Part shown: positions 8,506-19,274 of the stretch, piece after piece
Layout: each line of letters begins with the position of its first letter
Position numbering within the stretch: position 1 is the first letter of the stretch
Source: Ignavibacteria bacterium UBA961
GTDB lineage: Bacteria; Bacteroidota; Ignavibacteria; Kapaibacteriales; UBA961
Assembly (NCBI GenBank): GCA_002293005.1
Contig: DBCJ01000128.1
Location: 6,204 to 54,054 of the forward strand
Direction of reading: 5' to 3'
DNA length: 47,851 nucleotides
Position numbers and translations under genes: made by a program
Notes under the pieces: model-generated
The model's input: the letters and a program-made list of their open reading frames with translations, nothing else
Told to the model about the DNA's origin: nothing
The model's database searches: none

Positions 8506-9633
8506 TTATGACATCAATGCAATATTTGCTGCTTGAAGATTGATTGTCTTCATAATTTCATTTAAACTGTTAGATATCTTGTAAATATCTATGTCATTGA
8601 TTGAATATGTTTCTGAAACTACACACTCATGTCTTGTATGATAGGGTGTCCATAAAGCAGTTCCGGTATTGTCTTTACAAAACAGACATACCGTCGGTGT
8701 TTTCCAGGAAGCAGCAAGATGAACAGCCGATGTATCAGGGGAAATAATAATTGATGCACACTTAAGCATGGCTGCATATTCATTAAAGGAAGTTGTAAAC
8801 GGTGCTACTAGGCAATTCGTATGTTCTTGTATTGAGGACAATACTTCACTTTGTGATTCAGGGCCAAACAAAAGTATCTGAGCTTCAAAAGAGCAAACAC
8901 TTTCATAGATTTCTTTGTAAAGTGCGATTGCAAATTCCTTATTCATAGTTCGACTAGAAATACTTCCCGTCGTGTTGATCGCAATAACTGGTCTCTGTAA
9001 GTCAATAATAGACTTTAATGTTTCGTTTGACTTTTCTAAGTAGGATTGCTCCAATTGAAACTCACATTCTAAATCACTCACTTCTGGATCTATTCCAAAA
9101 GCCAAGAGCATTTGTGCAGTTCTTTCGACAATATGAACATTCAATCTGTCTTTGGGAATTATACAGTGTGTATATTTCTTTGCATTGCTTTTAAATAAAC
9201 CGACAGTATTTTTTGCATTTGATAAGTAACATAGATTCCCTGATGTAATGCTCGGATTATCTAGGGGATCTATGCAGATGTCATACTTTGATTTTCGTAA
9301 ACGATGTAGAAGTTTTATCAAACCAAACAACGTTTTATCATAATACAGAACTGAGTTGGCATACATCAATGCATTTGAAGTCAAACTCTTATTCGATTTT
9401 CCAAGTATAACATCTATAGTGGCATGAGGAAATTTTTTTCGAATTTCTCTTATGATCGGGATGGTAACAATCATATCACCGAATTTATCAATCCTCAAAA
9501 TGAGAATTTTGCAATGATAATCGAGCGGGATAGCGTCTTCGATAGTATGAATGATATGACCATGAAACATATTCTTAGAATTATTCAATTTCCTTCTAAT
9601 GAAATGTTCCAATTTCTTTGCATATCTTTTCAT
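8506..9633 (-). CDS. Glycosyltransferase family 9 (heptosyltransferase-like)
   Basis: A 375-residue inner-membrane-associated glycosyltransferase of the GT9/WaaF-WaaC-like family, which adds heptose or a related sugar to lipopolysaccharide. Visible motifs are the N-terminal ILILRIDKFGDMIVTIP (family pattern hxRxDxxGDxxhT.P), the central NTTGSISSRTMNKE sugar/phosphate region and the C-terminal SPDTSAVHLAASWKTPTVCLF (family pattern DTGxxHxAxxxxxP). It starts 5 bp after the sprA stop and is preceded by a purine-rich AGGAAG/AGGAG stretch, so the two genes form one unit. The gene looks more AT-rich than sprA, which may reflect transfer. The donor sugar cannot be told from sequence. Confidence 0.88.
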   Translation of the reverse strand: MKRYAKKLEHFIRRKLNNSKNMFHGHIIHTIEDAIPLDYHCKILILRIDKFGDMIVTIPIIREIRKKFPHATIDVILGKSNKSLTSNALMYANSVLYYDKTLFGLIKLLHRLRKSKYDICIDPLDNPSITSGNLCYLSNAKNTVGLFKSNAKKYTHCIIPKDRLNVHIVERTAQMLLAFGIDPEVSDLECEFQLEQSYLEKSNETLKSIIDLQRPVIAINTTGSISSRTMNKEFAIALYKEIYESVCSFEAQILLFGPESQSEVLSSIQEHTNCLVAPFTTSFNEYAAMLKCASIIISPDTSAVHLAASWKTPTVCLFCKDNTGTALWTPYHTRHECVVSETYSINDIDIYKISNSLNEIMKTINLQAANIALMS

Positions 9634-9638
9634 TACTC

Positions 9639-12600
9639 CTATCTTCCTCCCGAAACCGAAATGCGGATATCCAAACCAAATTGATAACGGCTGAAACCTG
9701 GAGCAGCCGCACCTTCATTGATGGTTGTTTCATAACGCATGAACAGTCTTGCGGTCACTCTTTGTGAAATACCATATCTCGCAGATGGTTCGAGGATGAT
9801 TTGCGTATTACCATCCAATCGTTGACCTTCCTGATCTGCCAATTGCAATAGATTATATGTGCTTCTGAGGGATCTCTTGAATGTCGCCAAGAAAGCAAAC
9901 TCGAGTTCATTGTCGAATGTCAAACCAAAGAATGAAGTCTTGAAACCTCTTCTATTATAATTCGCCTGCATGGTCAAATCCGTAATGGATTCACCTTGTA
10001 TGATCGATGATGTTGGTTGTAATGAATAATTAGATTTTGTCGTGAAGCGCAAAGAACCTGTGAGCAATCCTTTCAATTTAGATTCATCGAATGTCAATTG
10101 CATTCCGATCAAAGGTTCGAAGCCAGATTGAATCTGTTGTGATCCTGGAATAATACCATTATCAGTCTTCGTCGTACTTTCTTGATAGGTGGATTTATAT
10201 GCATGTTCCAGCGTCACGCGTTTTGCAAGACCGGCAAAGATTGGAAGTTTTTCAACTCCATCCCAACGCAATGTCCAATTCATTGCTGGTAATATCTTTT
10301 GCAATGCATCTGGAAGGAAAGCGAAAATGCGAGTTTCGAGTCCTTTCTCGAATGATTCAGACACTGCATCGCGTAATGCTTGATTTTGTCGTAATGTATC
10401 AGTGGGGAACTGTGCTATGATTCCGGGTTTGCGCTCATTGTATAAATCGATGACTCGCTCAATGGAATTATTCAATGGAGCAAACATCAGGAATTTAGGT
10501 AATGAAAGATATGTACGATTATAGTTCGAGGTCATCACGATATTCGTGAATCTTGAATTACCCTCATTATCTGTAGAATCCAATTGATTTTTGTTAAATC
10601 CAAAACCTGATTTCCAATTGATGTCAAGAGTAGCACCAGGCCAAAGAGGTCGATTCGTACGGAATTCCATTTCTGATTTCTGGAAGAAATTATCAGGTAA
10701 AATTGAATTCTTTGGTCTTTTCCCATCAAAGGTTTCCACTCTGAAGAATGGGAAAGAACCTGTTGGAATCAATCGAAATCCTCCATGTGGTTGCGGCACC
10801 AAACCAAGCTGATAAGCGGTGCTTGGACCAAAATCTTGTGTTTCATCGAGTCCAACGGCACTTCGCCAGAAATTCGACATGCCCGTTTCGCCAAGCACAC
10901 CTTGATTGATGGCTGAATTTTCTTGTCTGAAATTCAATGTGAGCGTTTCATAATCAAAGAATATCGTTTTGAAAATTCTCCCTACGGTACCCAAAAATCC
11001 ACTTGTGGAGTCAGAACCTTTTTGCGCGGTTATACCCCACCATTTATCGGTCATGCTCTTCAATCTGAGATTTGAAGTGAGGCGAATCGTATTCTGGAAT
11101 GATGCCTGCTTAACGGCATCTCGAACAGTCGTATCCTGTTGAAGTGGATTGCGCCATGTATAGGTTGTTGAGAATGAACCCGTATTGTCAAAGAAATTAT
11201 GCAAACCTCCGATGTCCGGAAAGCGAGGTTTGAAATTAATTGTGACTACTTGATTGTGATTCGTATTCGTTCCGAAATTGAGTAGTCCATTTCCTTGGCC
11301 AATCACTCTTCGGAATAAGTCGCTGCCTTCTCTTTGACGACCATTCTCATCAAGTTCAAGTGGAACAAGTGTTGCACCTGTCGTGAATGAATAGTCTAGA
11401 ATCGGACTCAGCAAGCCATTCTCAGAGAATCTCCAGGAGAACTGGGCTTGTCTTGTGGCGGCAAAATCTCTGATGACAGGACTTGGGAATGTCAGGAATC
11501 GAGATTTTTCCGTTGCTCTGGATCTCTGAAATTGCACTGATGTCGAAAAACTTGAAGGCAAGAAGAAGAGCTTCCAATCCTTATATGCCCCAAGAATTGG
11601 AATATCTCCGATCCAAGAAATTGGTTTGACTGAAACAGTAGATGGGAATTGCACATTATAATCAGCTTTCATTCTCCAATTCCATCTGAAGCGTTCTTCC
11701 GCAACTGGTGAGCGCTCAAAGGTCTGAGCATAATCATAACTGATATTGATTTTATTGATGGTCTCTTTGATGAGCCAATGATTGATCGGTATGCCGAATT
11801 TGAATCCAGTGATGGCCCATGAATCTTGCACGCGTATGGTTTGCGAGCGACGACGCACTGAGTCACTCACGCGATTGGCCTCGCTGACATTACCTTTGGT
11901 TCTTGTCAATTCCGCATTATAAGCCGCTTGTGCCGCCTGTTCTATACCCACATCATTTTGTGCGGCAAAAATTGGTGTCTCTACAACTTCACCATGTGAA
12001 TAGGAAATCGGAATGCGCATTTCTTTGAGTTCTTTTGGCAAGAGCTTTTCAAGCGTACCTTGCATTTGAACATTCCAATTCAAAGTTTGATTACGATTTC
12101 CGAATCGTTCTTCAAGTCTGTGGAAATTGGGATTTGTTTGATTATATGTGGCATTGATAGTACCCAAGTCTGCCAATTTAAGCTCAGCTGAACCGATACC
12201 GGCCCAGTCAACGGAACTTTCTGGTTCAATGAGTCGAAGTTCATTCACCCACATGGTTGTTGAAAGATCTTCAGGAAATGAACCTGAAGTCGGATTGGCA
12301 ATGCCGAATCCAATGAATTGAATGCGCGTGAGAATCGGATTCCCTTTGATCACATATTGTGTTTCGATCGGAATGGAGAATCCGGGATCGAATTGTGCGG
12401 AAGAATCAATGAAACGATTCGTGATATCTTCCGGTATCTGCAAAGTTGCGGCTTGCTGAGAGCGTTTTTCTTTGAGTGCTGTCAATTTGGCAACTTCGAT
12501 TTCAATATCTCTCCAACCTTGAATGATTGGACGACGCACTTCATAATAATTTGCTGAATCAAGTCCGAATCTAATATATGCTTGTGCTTTTGCCGCTGCA

Positions 12601-15600
12601 CCATAAGGTATCAGAGCAGGCATGGAGCCATCGCCATGCAGGAAGAATTTCATCTTCTTATAATAAAACACATCCAAATTGCGCATGAGTCGAACAGCCA
12701 TGCGGTCCTGACCAGAAGGAAGATTCTTCACACTGACTGAAAGAGATTGCTCATTCAAACGAACATCCTGCAAAGGATCAGGATTATTGATCTGTCTTGG
12801 TCTTTGAACGCCCGGCGGTAAAGTATACAAATCGGGAAGGCGACTATTCTCTTCCACATTTACGAATTGTACGCTCAAAATGCTGTCTTCAGGTGTGACA
12901 TTCGGCTGTAATCCACTATTCCGAATCCATTGTCCTCCCGTGAATTTCCATTCGGCAATATTCACGGTGATGGGTTGACCTTTAAACCAAACACGGATAT
13001 ACTGGAGATTTGCAAAGGTTGGATTTCCAACGACTCGCGTTGGTCTACGCAGTGGAATACGATAGAAAAACCATTGCTTTTCAGCGGGATTAGTCGCATT
13101 TCCGGTACCTATGATCTGCGGATTTCTTCTGGGGTCGCGGTCCAAATTGATTTTATAACTGTAATAACTATTGTCCAGCATGATTGTCTGGCCATTATTG
13201 TTATTCAGAATTTCGCGATCAGGGAATTGACCCGATTCAGATAACTGAGCATTGTTTTCAAAGTTATTGTAAAACTTGAATTGCTCAGGCGTTTGACGAT
13301 CCCGACTTGCTGCAAAATCAAAGAAATAATTGTCACGAGCAGGATCCGATTCTTGATTCAATGGAAATGGATATGATTCATTGATATTTGCAGAGCTTTT
13401 TTCTTGCTCATCGCTCAATCCATCGATACCGACATCCTCTCCTGTATCTATGATATTATTCGGAATCGGACTGGCTTGGGTTATTCCGTCCTCGGTATTC
13501 AATGTATTGTTTGGAATGATGTCTTCACTGATTTGTCCAATATCCACCCACATTTCGGTTTCGGTCTCTTTGATATCAGGACCAAATTGAACAACCATCT
13601 CTAGAAAGTCAATATTCTCGGTGTCAAAGTTTGTATTGAAGGTTGAGAATAATCTCTGAATTCCACCCCAAACTCTTGGCTGAATATTAGCTAGATATTG
13701 ATCATGGAACAATGAATCATAGGTCGGATTCAATTTGTCAATGAATTGCGGATTGCGATTATAAATCCCGCGTTCCTTGCCTTCGAATCGAATCTTGAGA
13801 TCATTTATCGTGGTGAGACGACCTCTCGTATCACGATTGGGATAAACTTCCAAGAGTGGAGTTGCACCAATGAAGTTTTGATACCAATAGGTCTTTGCTC
13901 GATAAAAATTACCTGCTTTTGAAATCGGATCATCCCAAAGTGTCGGGTCTTCAGGTACTGCACAATGCGACCATTGTTGCGGAGTGAGACCAAGGGAAAT
14001 ACTACGCTGAGCACCTTCAAAATCATCCACATATGCAACCGCAGCTCCATTGTCGGATGGGATATCGGATGTTCTTTTATTCGGCGTAGGTAGCATCGCC
14101 GCAATTTCCCCACGAAGCGTGAGTGATGATGGTGCCTTTGTATCATAAAAAGGCATCGCATCAAGCGCTTTGGTGAGAAAGTCCAAATTGAGATTCATGT
14201 TTCCGTCAAAACCAATCATGGTATTTGATACGGGTTCTTCATTGACGCGCACGCGATCAAAAAGCATCGCCTGATCGAACATCATGAATGTCATACCGAC
14301 ATTCGCCGAACCATTTCTTCTTTTGAATGCTTGCATGTCGGCACGCAAACCAACGAGCGTTCTTGTTGCAAGATTAAACAAATCATTCTGTTCATATTCT
14401 ATGCTGAGATTGGCATTTGGAAGTGATGCGCGTGGATTTGTGAGCGTCACTTGTCCTGTGAAATATTCAACATAATAATCAACATTTTCTTTGAGTGGCG
14501 CGCCATCTAGATTTACGCGAACACTCCCGGGTGAAAGATTGAATGCACCGAGTGAAATTTTACCTCCACCTGTATTCATCATACCTGTTGCTTCACCTGT
14601 GATGATAAAACGATCTCGATCTGTTGCACGCTTGGCAATTTCCACGATTTCTTTATACACCTGAGTATAGCGATACCGATTTGCCGCTTGAGGTGATCCA
14701 ACTTTTGCGAAATATTTAACGAGACCGGAATCAAATGGCTCGCGTTCGGGGAAAATGATTTCACCACGAATAGGATTGAAAAATGGAGAACCTTGCTGTT
14801 GATATTGCGATGGTAATTGTGAAGGGGGAGTTGTAGTACCGCCCATTCCCGTATTACCGGTTTGTTGCATTTGATTCTGTTGATTCTGCTGTTGAGGACT
14901 CCCAAGATCGAATAAACCATCGGGTCTTGCTGTACCATCGGAATTGTTCACACGGTCAACGCCCAAAATGGTAACGACTTTATCACTCGAACCTTCAAGT
15001 ACATCCGACGAATCATTATTGGCTCGCAGATACCACACATTGAGTTTCAAATCGGCAAGACTGACATTGCTTTGTCCGATATTGAAAATATTACGCATCT
15101 GTCTCTTCCAAATCACCGGAAATCCCGGTTGCATATTGGGTCGATAGACAAGTTTTAAAATCAATGTATCAGTTGATTGAACAGTATTTGAAATTGTTCC
15201 ATAGTCCAAATCATCTCCGGGTTCACTTGTTTCACCCTCAATACGATATGCCACGGCATAGGAGCGATCCGATTTGAGTGATGTGATGGTGAGGCGACCA
15301 AGATTCTCATCGAATTGATATGCTCTTTGATCGAGCTTAAGAAACTTTCCTCTTTCTGTGAAGCCAGCAACGGGAGGAATTGCGATATATGATTTGGGAT
15401 AGAATTGCGCCAATGCTCCTACTCGATTGATCGGAGAGAGCGTGTCGATTGCAATGCCCTCAGCAGCTTGCGCGGCCAATTGCACATCAACTGTTGATTC
15501 ATATACCTCGAGCAATTTCACGCGATTTCTTCTGGATTCAGGCGTATTCTGCAAAAGGGGAATCTGTGCTTTATAGTAATTGTCCCAAATCCCAAAATAT

Positions 15601-16664
15601 GCAGTATCCAAAAAGAAGTTCTTTTTGTCATAATCATAGGCATTCATGCGGAATGGTTGACGCATTGTGCCACCGCCTGAAACATTTACTCTACGAGATT
15701 CACCTCTTCTTTGCGATGCGATTGTCTTTAAATAAAGCGGACCGAATTGAAAATCCGTACGAATACCGAATAATGCCTGACTTCCACCAATAAGTGTTGA
15801 AGGAATCGGGAATTGCACATTACCAACTTCCACTCTTTTGAATATATCATCTTCATTACCGGAAAAACCAATATTGAAACGATTGTTCAAATCAAATTGC
15901 TGGCGCGTATTCCAATCCACGCCGAGGCGTAACTTGTCACCAATTCTACCTGTTACATTCAGATTGATATCCTGTGTGAAGAATGGACCGGATTGTGTTT
16001 GACCAAATGGAGAAGCAGTACCCATCTTCTGTGAATCCCATTGCCAACCGGCTCGGACATTCACATCGCCGGCTACATTGATGCTTATTTCCGGTTTCCC
16101 AAAGATACTGAGAAGAGGATTTGGAGGAATGGGTATTGATAATCCGGTTGCTTGACTAAGCACACTTGCAATATCTGAGGAAGACATTGCTTTTTTGAGA
16201 TCATATTGTCTGACGAGAGAATCCCATAAACGACCTCGTTCTTTTTCTCTTCTTAATGCGAGATAATCATCCATTGATATGATATTTCCACTCGTGGTGG
16301 GTATATCATTGAAACTTTCAGTTTTTCTGACTTCAGAAAGTGTGGAATCAAATTGCAATGCAATGGAATATCCGGGAGGAAGTGGATTCTTGCGATACTG
16401 ATCCTTCCCATATTCTCCGCGATATTGCCTTTTGGGAGAAAAAATCCCGGAAAGTGGCAATGGGGAAGTGGAAGTGGAGTCTTGTGAAATGAGTTCATCT
16501 TGTTCATCTGCGATGGGCTGACCCATCATCATCGAAGCACGAACATAGGCGAGTAGAAGATCGCTATGCTCAAATCCGATTGCATGCACCTCTGCTACCA
16601 TGCCTGCAATGAGCAGGCACAAAGCCATAGGGAAGAAGCGAAATGATAAGATTTGGAATTGCAT
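9639..16664 (-). CDS. sprA: SprA (Sov), T9SS outer-membrane translocon
   Basis: A 2341-residue outer-membrane protein, the usual size for SprA, which in Flavobacterium forms a giant single-chain beta-barrel that exports T9SS cargo. Evidence: a signal peptide (about 1-28, ending EVHA), a plug/N-terminal region with GDVNVRAGWQWDSQK, long runs of alternating strand-like sequence, the family hallmark YVDDFEGAQ near residue 880, and a C-terminal strand ending GLDIRISVSGGR. A Gln/Asn-rich, low-complexity linker (about residues 590-630, nucleotides 14780-14900) separates two barrel segments. A likely promoter lies 150 bp upstream and a GT9 gene follows 5 bp downstream. No other T9SS structural gene (porV, gldK-N, porU) is in the window; they are presumably elsewhere in the genome. 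Confidence 0.96.
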   Translation of the reverse strand: MQFQILSFRFFPMALCLLIAGMVAEVHAIGFEHSDLLLAYVRASMMMGQPIADEQDELISQDSTSTSPLPLSGIFSPKRQYRGEYGKDQYRKNPLPPGYSIALQFDSTLSEVRKTESFNDIPTTSGNIISMDDYLALRREKERGRLWDSLVRQYDLKKAMSSSDIASVLSQATGLSIPIPPNPLLSIFGKPEISINVAGDVNVRAGWQWDSQKMGTASPFGQTQSGPFFTQDINLNVTGRIGDKLRLGVDWNTRQQFDLNNRFNIGFSGNEDDIFKRVEVGNVQFPIPSTLIGGSQALFGIRTDFQFGPLYLKTIASQRRGESRRVNVSGGGTMRQPFRMNAYDYDKKNFFLDTAYFGIWDNYYKAQIPLLQNTPESRRNRVKLLEVYESTVDVQLAAQAAEGIAIDTLSPINRVGALAQFYPKSYIAIPPVAGFTERGKFLKLDQRAYQFDENLGRLTITSLKSDRSYAVAYRIEGETSEPGDDLDYGTISNTVQSTDTLILKLVYRPNMQPGFPVIWKRQMRNIFNIGQSNVSLADLKLNVWYLRANNDSSDVLEGSSDKVVTILGVDRVNNSDGTARPDGLFDLGSPQQQNQQNQMQQTGNTGMGGTTTPPSQLPSQYQQQGSPFFNPIRGEIIFPEREPFDSGLVKYFAKVGSPQAANRYRYTQVYKEIVEIAKRATDRDRFIITGEATGMMNTGGGKISLGAFNLSPGSVRVNLDGAPLKENVDYYVEYFTGQVTLTNPRASLPNANLSIEYEQNDLFNLATRTLVGLRADMQAFKRRNGSANVGMTFMMFDQAMLFDRVRVNEEPVSNTMIGFDGNMNLNLDFLTKALDAMPFYDTKAPSSLTLRGEIAAMLPTPNKRTSDIPSDNGAAVAYVDDFEGAQRSISLGLTPQQWSHCAVPEDPTLWDDPISKAGNFYRAKTYWYQNFIGATPLLEVYPNRDTRGRLTTINDLKIRFEGKERGIYNRNPQFIDKLNPTYDSLFHDQYLANIQPRVWGGIQRLFSTFNTNFDTENIDFLEMVVQFGPDIKETETEMWVDIGQISEDIIPNNTLNTEDGITQASPIPNNIIDTGEDVGIDGLSDEQEKSSANINESYPFPLNQESDPARDNYFFDFAASRDRQTPEQFKFYNNFENNAQLSESGQFPDREILNNNNGQTIMLDNSYYSYKINLDRDPRRNPQIIGTGNATNPAEKQWFFYRIPLRRPTRVVGNPTFANLQYIRVWFKGQPITVNIAEWKFTGGQWIRNSGLQPNVTPEDSILSVQFVNVEENSRLPDLYTLPPGVQRPRQINNPDPLQDVRLNEQSLSVSVKNLPSGQDRMAVRLMRNLDVFYYKKMKFFLHGDGSMPALIPYGAAAKAQAYIRFGLDSANYYEVRRPIIQGWRDIEIEVAKLTALKEKRSQQAATLQIPEDITNRFIDSSAQFDPGFSIPIETQYVIKGNPILTRIQFIGFGIANPTSGSFPEDLSTTMWVNELRLIEPESSVDWAGIGSAELKLADLGTINATYNQTNPNFHRLEERFGNRNQTLNWNVQMQGTLEKLLPKELKEMRIPISYSHGEVVETPIFAAQNDVGIEQAAQAAYNAELTRTKGNVSEANRVSDSVRRRSQTIRVQDSWAITGFKFGIPINHWLIKETINKINISYDYAQTFERSPVAEERFRWNWRMKADYNVQFPSTVSVKPISWIGDIPILGAYKDWKLFFLPSSFSTSVQFQRSRATEKSRFLTFPSPVIRDFAATRQAQFSWRFSENGLLSPILDYSFTTGATLVPLELDENGRQREGSDLFRRVIGQGNGLLNFGTNTNHNQVVTINFKPRFPDIGGLHNFFDNTGSFSTTYTWRNPLQQDTTVRDAVKQASFQNTIRLTSNLRLKSMTDKWWGITAQKGSDSTSGFLGTVGRIFKTIFFDYETLTLNFRQENSAINQGVLGETGMSNFWRSAVGLDETQDFGPSTAYQLGLVPQPHGGFRLIPTGSFPFFRVETFDGKRPKNSILPDNFFQKSEMEFRTNRPLWPGATLDINWKSGFGFNKNQLDSTDNEGNSRFTNIVMTSNYNRTYLSLPKFLMFAPLNNSIERVIDLYNERKPGIIAQFPTDTLRQNQALRDAVSESFEKGLETRIFAFLPDALQKILPAMNWTLRWDGVEKLPIFAGLAKRVTLEHAYKSTYQESTTKTDNGIIPGSQQIQSGFEPLIGMQLTFDESKLKGLLTGSLRFTTKSNYSLQPTSSIIQGESITDLTMQANYNRRGFKTSFFGLTFDNELEFAFLATFKRSLRSTYNLLQLADQEGQRLDGNTQIILEPSARYGISQRVTARLFMRYETTINEGAAAPGFSRYQFGLDIRISVSGGR

Positions 16665-16811
16665 GTTAACTCAAACAAGAACGCAACATCAGTACATATC
16701 GAAGGAATTTCCGGATCCATGCTGCAGATAGCCGGGGAATCCGTTCGTAAATAATCAGTACAAATGAATCAGAAGCGTACTCGTTCGGTGAAACAACGGT
16801 CAATTATGGCG

Positions 16812-16843
16812 CAAATTTACTGTTTTACATGCACTTAGGCAAC
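16812..16843 (-). promoter_or_regulatory. sprA: Candidate FCB-type promoter of sprA
   Basis: In the 242-bp gap upstream of sprA the minus strand reads GTTG (16840-16843), 20 bases, then TAAATTTG (16812-16819). The -7 part matches TAnnTTTG exactly and the spacing fits the FCB primary sigma factor. A transcript start near 16805 would give a leader of about 140 bases. The rest of this gap holds nothing I can name; only weak T-rich sequence follows the stop of the upstream gene, without a convincing hairpin. Confidence 0.5.
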
Positions 16844-16906
16844 AATTCAAGCCACTATTCTATCACTAATTCAATTACCTTGCCAAAAAATGGATTTAAT
16901 TAAAAA

Positions 16907-19264
16907 TCACTGCGTTATGATAATGGGAATTGTCTTGCGAAATGCCCCTGCCCTCAATTCACAATAGTATACACCCTTGGGTAGATTTGTGAGTGGATGC
17001 CGTCTATTGGTCAATTCAGTGGGTGCAATGCCTGAGAAAATGGTTTCAACCTTTTCACCTGTAACTGCATACAAAGAAATGTCAGCATGTATTGATTCAG
17101 GAATGAAGTGTTGAATTTCCACCACACTCTCTCCTGACATCGGCATCATGGCCGTAAAAGAGATTTTCTTACTGCGTATATCGGCAAAAAATGATTCCAA
17201 TGTCTCTTGATCAGCACAAAATGAATTGTCTTTTGCTTTGATGATGATTTTGGGTAATTGGCCCACTTTAAACATATCACAAGGCAATTGACCTACTGTA
17301 GAACCCAACTTGAAAGTATCAATTGAAATGATGCTTTCGGGATACTCGCTTAAGTAATACTTTGCATTTATGAAGGCAATAGTATCAGATTTAAATTCAG
17401 CTTTTGGATCATTTGGAGAAATGTCAATTGTTTGTTCTTTGTCAAGGGTAAAGGTATCAGAAATGTTATATTTTTTTTTATTTACATCATCTAAGTTGAG
17501 GTCTATTGAAGTAATTCTTAATCCTTTTACACTCTCTTCAGGTAAAGAAAAATTGAGTTTGAAATACGAGGCTTGTCCAATAGACACCAAAGGAGTTGTT
17601 ACAACCAAAGGGATCCTCAATTCATCTCCCGGTGAAACAAATACAGTATCAGGTGCAATTGATGCCTGAGGAGTAGCAGAAAAATATGAAAACTCTCTTG
17701 ATTGAGTGTCTGAAAGGGTTATGAAAGATAACTTTCCTTTAAATATACCTTCTCTTTTACCAGGATTGTACTTAACAACAAACTTTTTCTTTTCATGCTC
17801 TTTATTTTCATAATCCTTTTTAACAATCGTATCTATGGTAATTCTACTGTTTAAAGGAGGATCGAAAATAAATGCCGACTGATCACCGGTAAAAACAATT
17901 TTTTCAACTATTACACCTCTGCTGCCTGAAGCAGTTAAAGTATAAGTATTAACACAAGGTGTTAAGCAATCGGGATTTAATTCCGAAAACAAAACAGTAT
18001 CGCATGTTTGTATACCATTATCAACGACCAAAGCACCAGAAGCCCCATATCCTGTAACTGAAAATACATGCTTATCTTCATTCGGTGATAGATTAGGGAA
18101 TTGTGAACTGAAATTTGTATTTACAATTACATTTGATTGAATTGGGCCATTTAACTTAGGTATGAATCGTATAAAGAACGATGTTGATGAATTTGGTTGT
18201 ACAACCCTTGGTGATGCATTTTTGTCAACAATGAAATTATCTTTCATTGTCCCATCCATATTTACCGAATCAATTGTTGCTGGAACATTACCAATATTCT
18301 TTATTGCGATTTGAAAGATTTTAGATGATGAACCAACATCAATTGTATCAGTCAAAGTTAACGATGTTGATGAAGTATAAGTCAATCCGGACACATTGAT
18401 TGTTGTAGTTGTAACTTCATCTATCTCAAACTTCTGAAATGCCACAAATGTTTTTAAGTCGATATTCGACACCTCACTTTGAGATTTTGAACCAGGAGTT
18501 GAAGTGATGGTTAATACATTTTTCACAAGCGAATCTGCAAGAGTTCTCACAGTATATTCTATTGGAATTTCTCGTTTACCATTCGGGGCCAATGTAAATG
18601 GTCCAATATCTGAAGGACGGATATTCACATTGCTCATAATATTTTGTTTGATATCAAGATTCAATGTTTTTGAATCTGTTCCATTATAGACAATAAGAGT
18701 ATCTCTTTTTGTGGCACCGATATACATGGTATCAAATACAATGACCGAATTACTCGGTTTCATAAATCTGGTTGTACGATCACCAAAAAGATGGATTGTG
18801 TCGGAAGCAACAATAGTCGATGTATCCTGAATCTTGCAAAGATTTATGAATATTCTACCTTTTTTAAGAGATTGATCTGCTTCGAATCCCGCTCCTTTAT
18901 CGGCAGTATCTACTTTAAAATTGATTTTGATTGCGAATGTGCTTTGAGGTAATATTTTGAATGGTCGAGTCCTTTGTTGATTCGTGTCAAGTTCAAATTC
19001 TGCAAAAGTATTATCAAAAGGAATTGCATTGACACGGTTTAAATAGAGAGGATCATAGGGTATATAGAGTGTGTCTTTTGTATTATTGACAACAAGAAAA
19101 GAATCCACTTTTGGATTATTCTCTGTTCTTGCTCCAAAATTTAGAGTATCGGCTTCTTGATTGATTCCATCTTTTGATATGATGATGGATTGTGCCATGC
19201 TTTCTACGGAAAATCCCACTGAAATACATATCATGGCGAGAAAAAATGTCATGAATTTTCTCAT
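16907..19264 (-). CDS. Large secreted protein with repeated Ig-like (choice-of-anchor D) domains and T9SS sorting domain
   Basis: A 785-residue exported protein of unknown role. A signal peptide (1-24, ending SMA) is followed by several beta-sandwich repeats about 100 residues long, with phrases such as LNFGARTENNPKVDSFLVVNNT, FDTMYIGATKRDTLIVYNGT and IDVGSSSKIFQIAIKNIGNVPATIDSV. The pattern 'DFG/VG...F.hxNxG..xhxIxSV' is that of ASPM/SPD-2/Hydin or choice-of-anchor-D domains. The last 80 residues (SLYAVTGEKVETIF, LPKGVYYCELRAG) look like a type A T9SS sorting domain. It starts 10 bp after the RidA gene stop, with AAGGG as a ribosome site, so the two are probably co-transcribed. Adhesion or surface structure is a guess. 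Confidence 0.8.
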   Translation of the reverse strand: MRKFMTFFLAMICISVGFSVESMAQSIIISKDGINQEADTLNFGARTENNPKVDSFLVVNNTKDTLYIPYDPLYLNRVNAIPFDNTFAEFELDTNQQRTRPFKILPQSTFAIKINFKVDTADKGAGFEADQSLKKGRIFINLCKIQDTSTIVASDTIHLFGDRTTRFMKPSNSVIVFDTMYIGATKRDTLIVYNGTDSKTLNLDIKQNIMSNVNIRPSDIGPFTLAPNGKREIPIEYTVRTLADSLVKNVLTITSTPGSKSQSEVSNIDLKTFVAFQKFEIDEVTTTTINVSGLTYTSSTSLTLTDTIDVGSSSKIFQIAIKNIGNVPATIDSVNMDGTMKDNFIVDKNASPRVVQPNSSTSFFIRFIPKLNGPIQSNVIVNTNFSSQFPNLSPNEDKHVFSVTGYGASGALVVDNGIQTCDTVLFSELNPDCLTPCVNTYTLTASGSRGVIVEKIVFTGDQSAFIFDPPLNSRITIDTIVKKDYENKEHEKKKFVVKYNPGKREGIFKGKLSFITLSDTQSREFSYFSATPQASIAPDTVFVSPGDELRIPLVVTTPLVSIGQASYFKLNFSLPEESVKGLRITSIDLNLDDVNKKKYNISDTFTLDKEQTIDISPNDPKAEFKSDTIAFINAKYYLSEYPESIISIDTFKLGSTVGQLPCDMFKVGQLPKIIIKAKDNSFCADQETLESFFADIRSKKISFTAMMPMSGESVVEIQHFIPESIHADISLYAVTGEKVETIFSGIAPTELTNRRHPLTNLPKGVYYCELRAGAFRKTIPIIITQ

Positions 19265-19274
19265 ACTGAACCCT

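Noticed and set aside
13805..14164. Open frames on shifted or opposite strands within sprA
   Set aside because: They lack any recognisable motif or ribosome site and lie wholly inside the well-supported sprA reading frame; the same applies to similar frames in other large genes.
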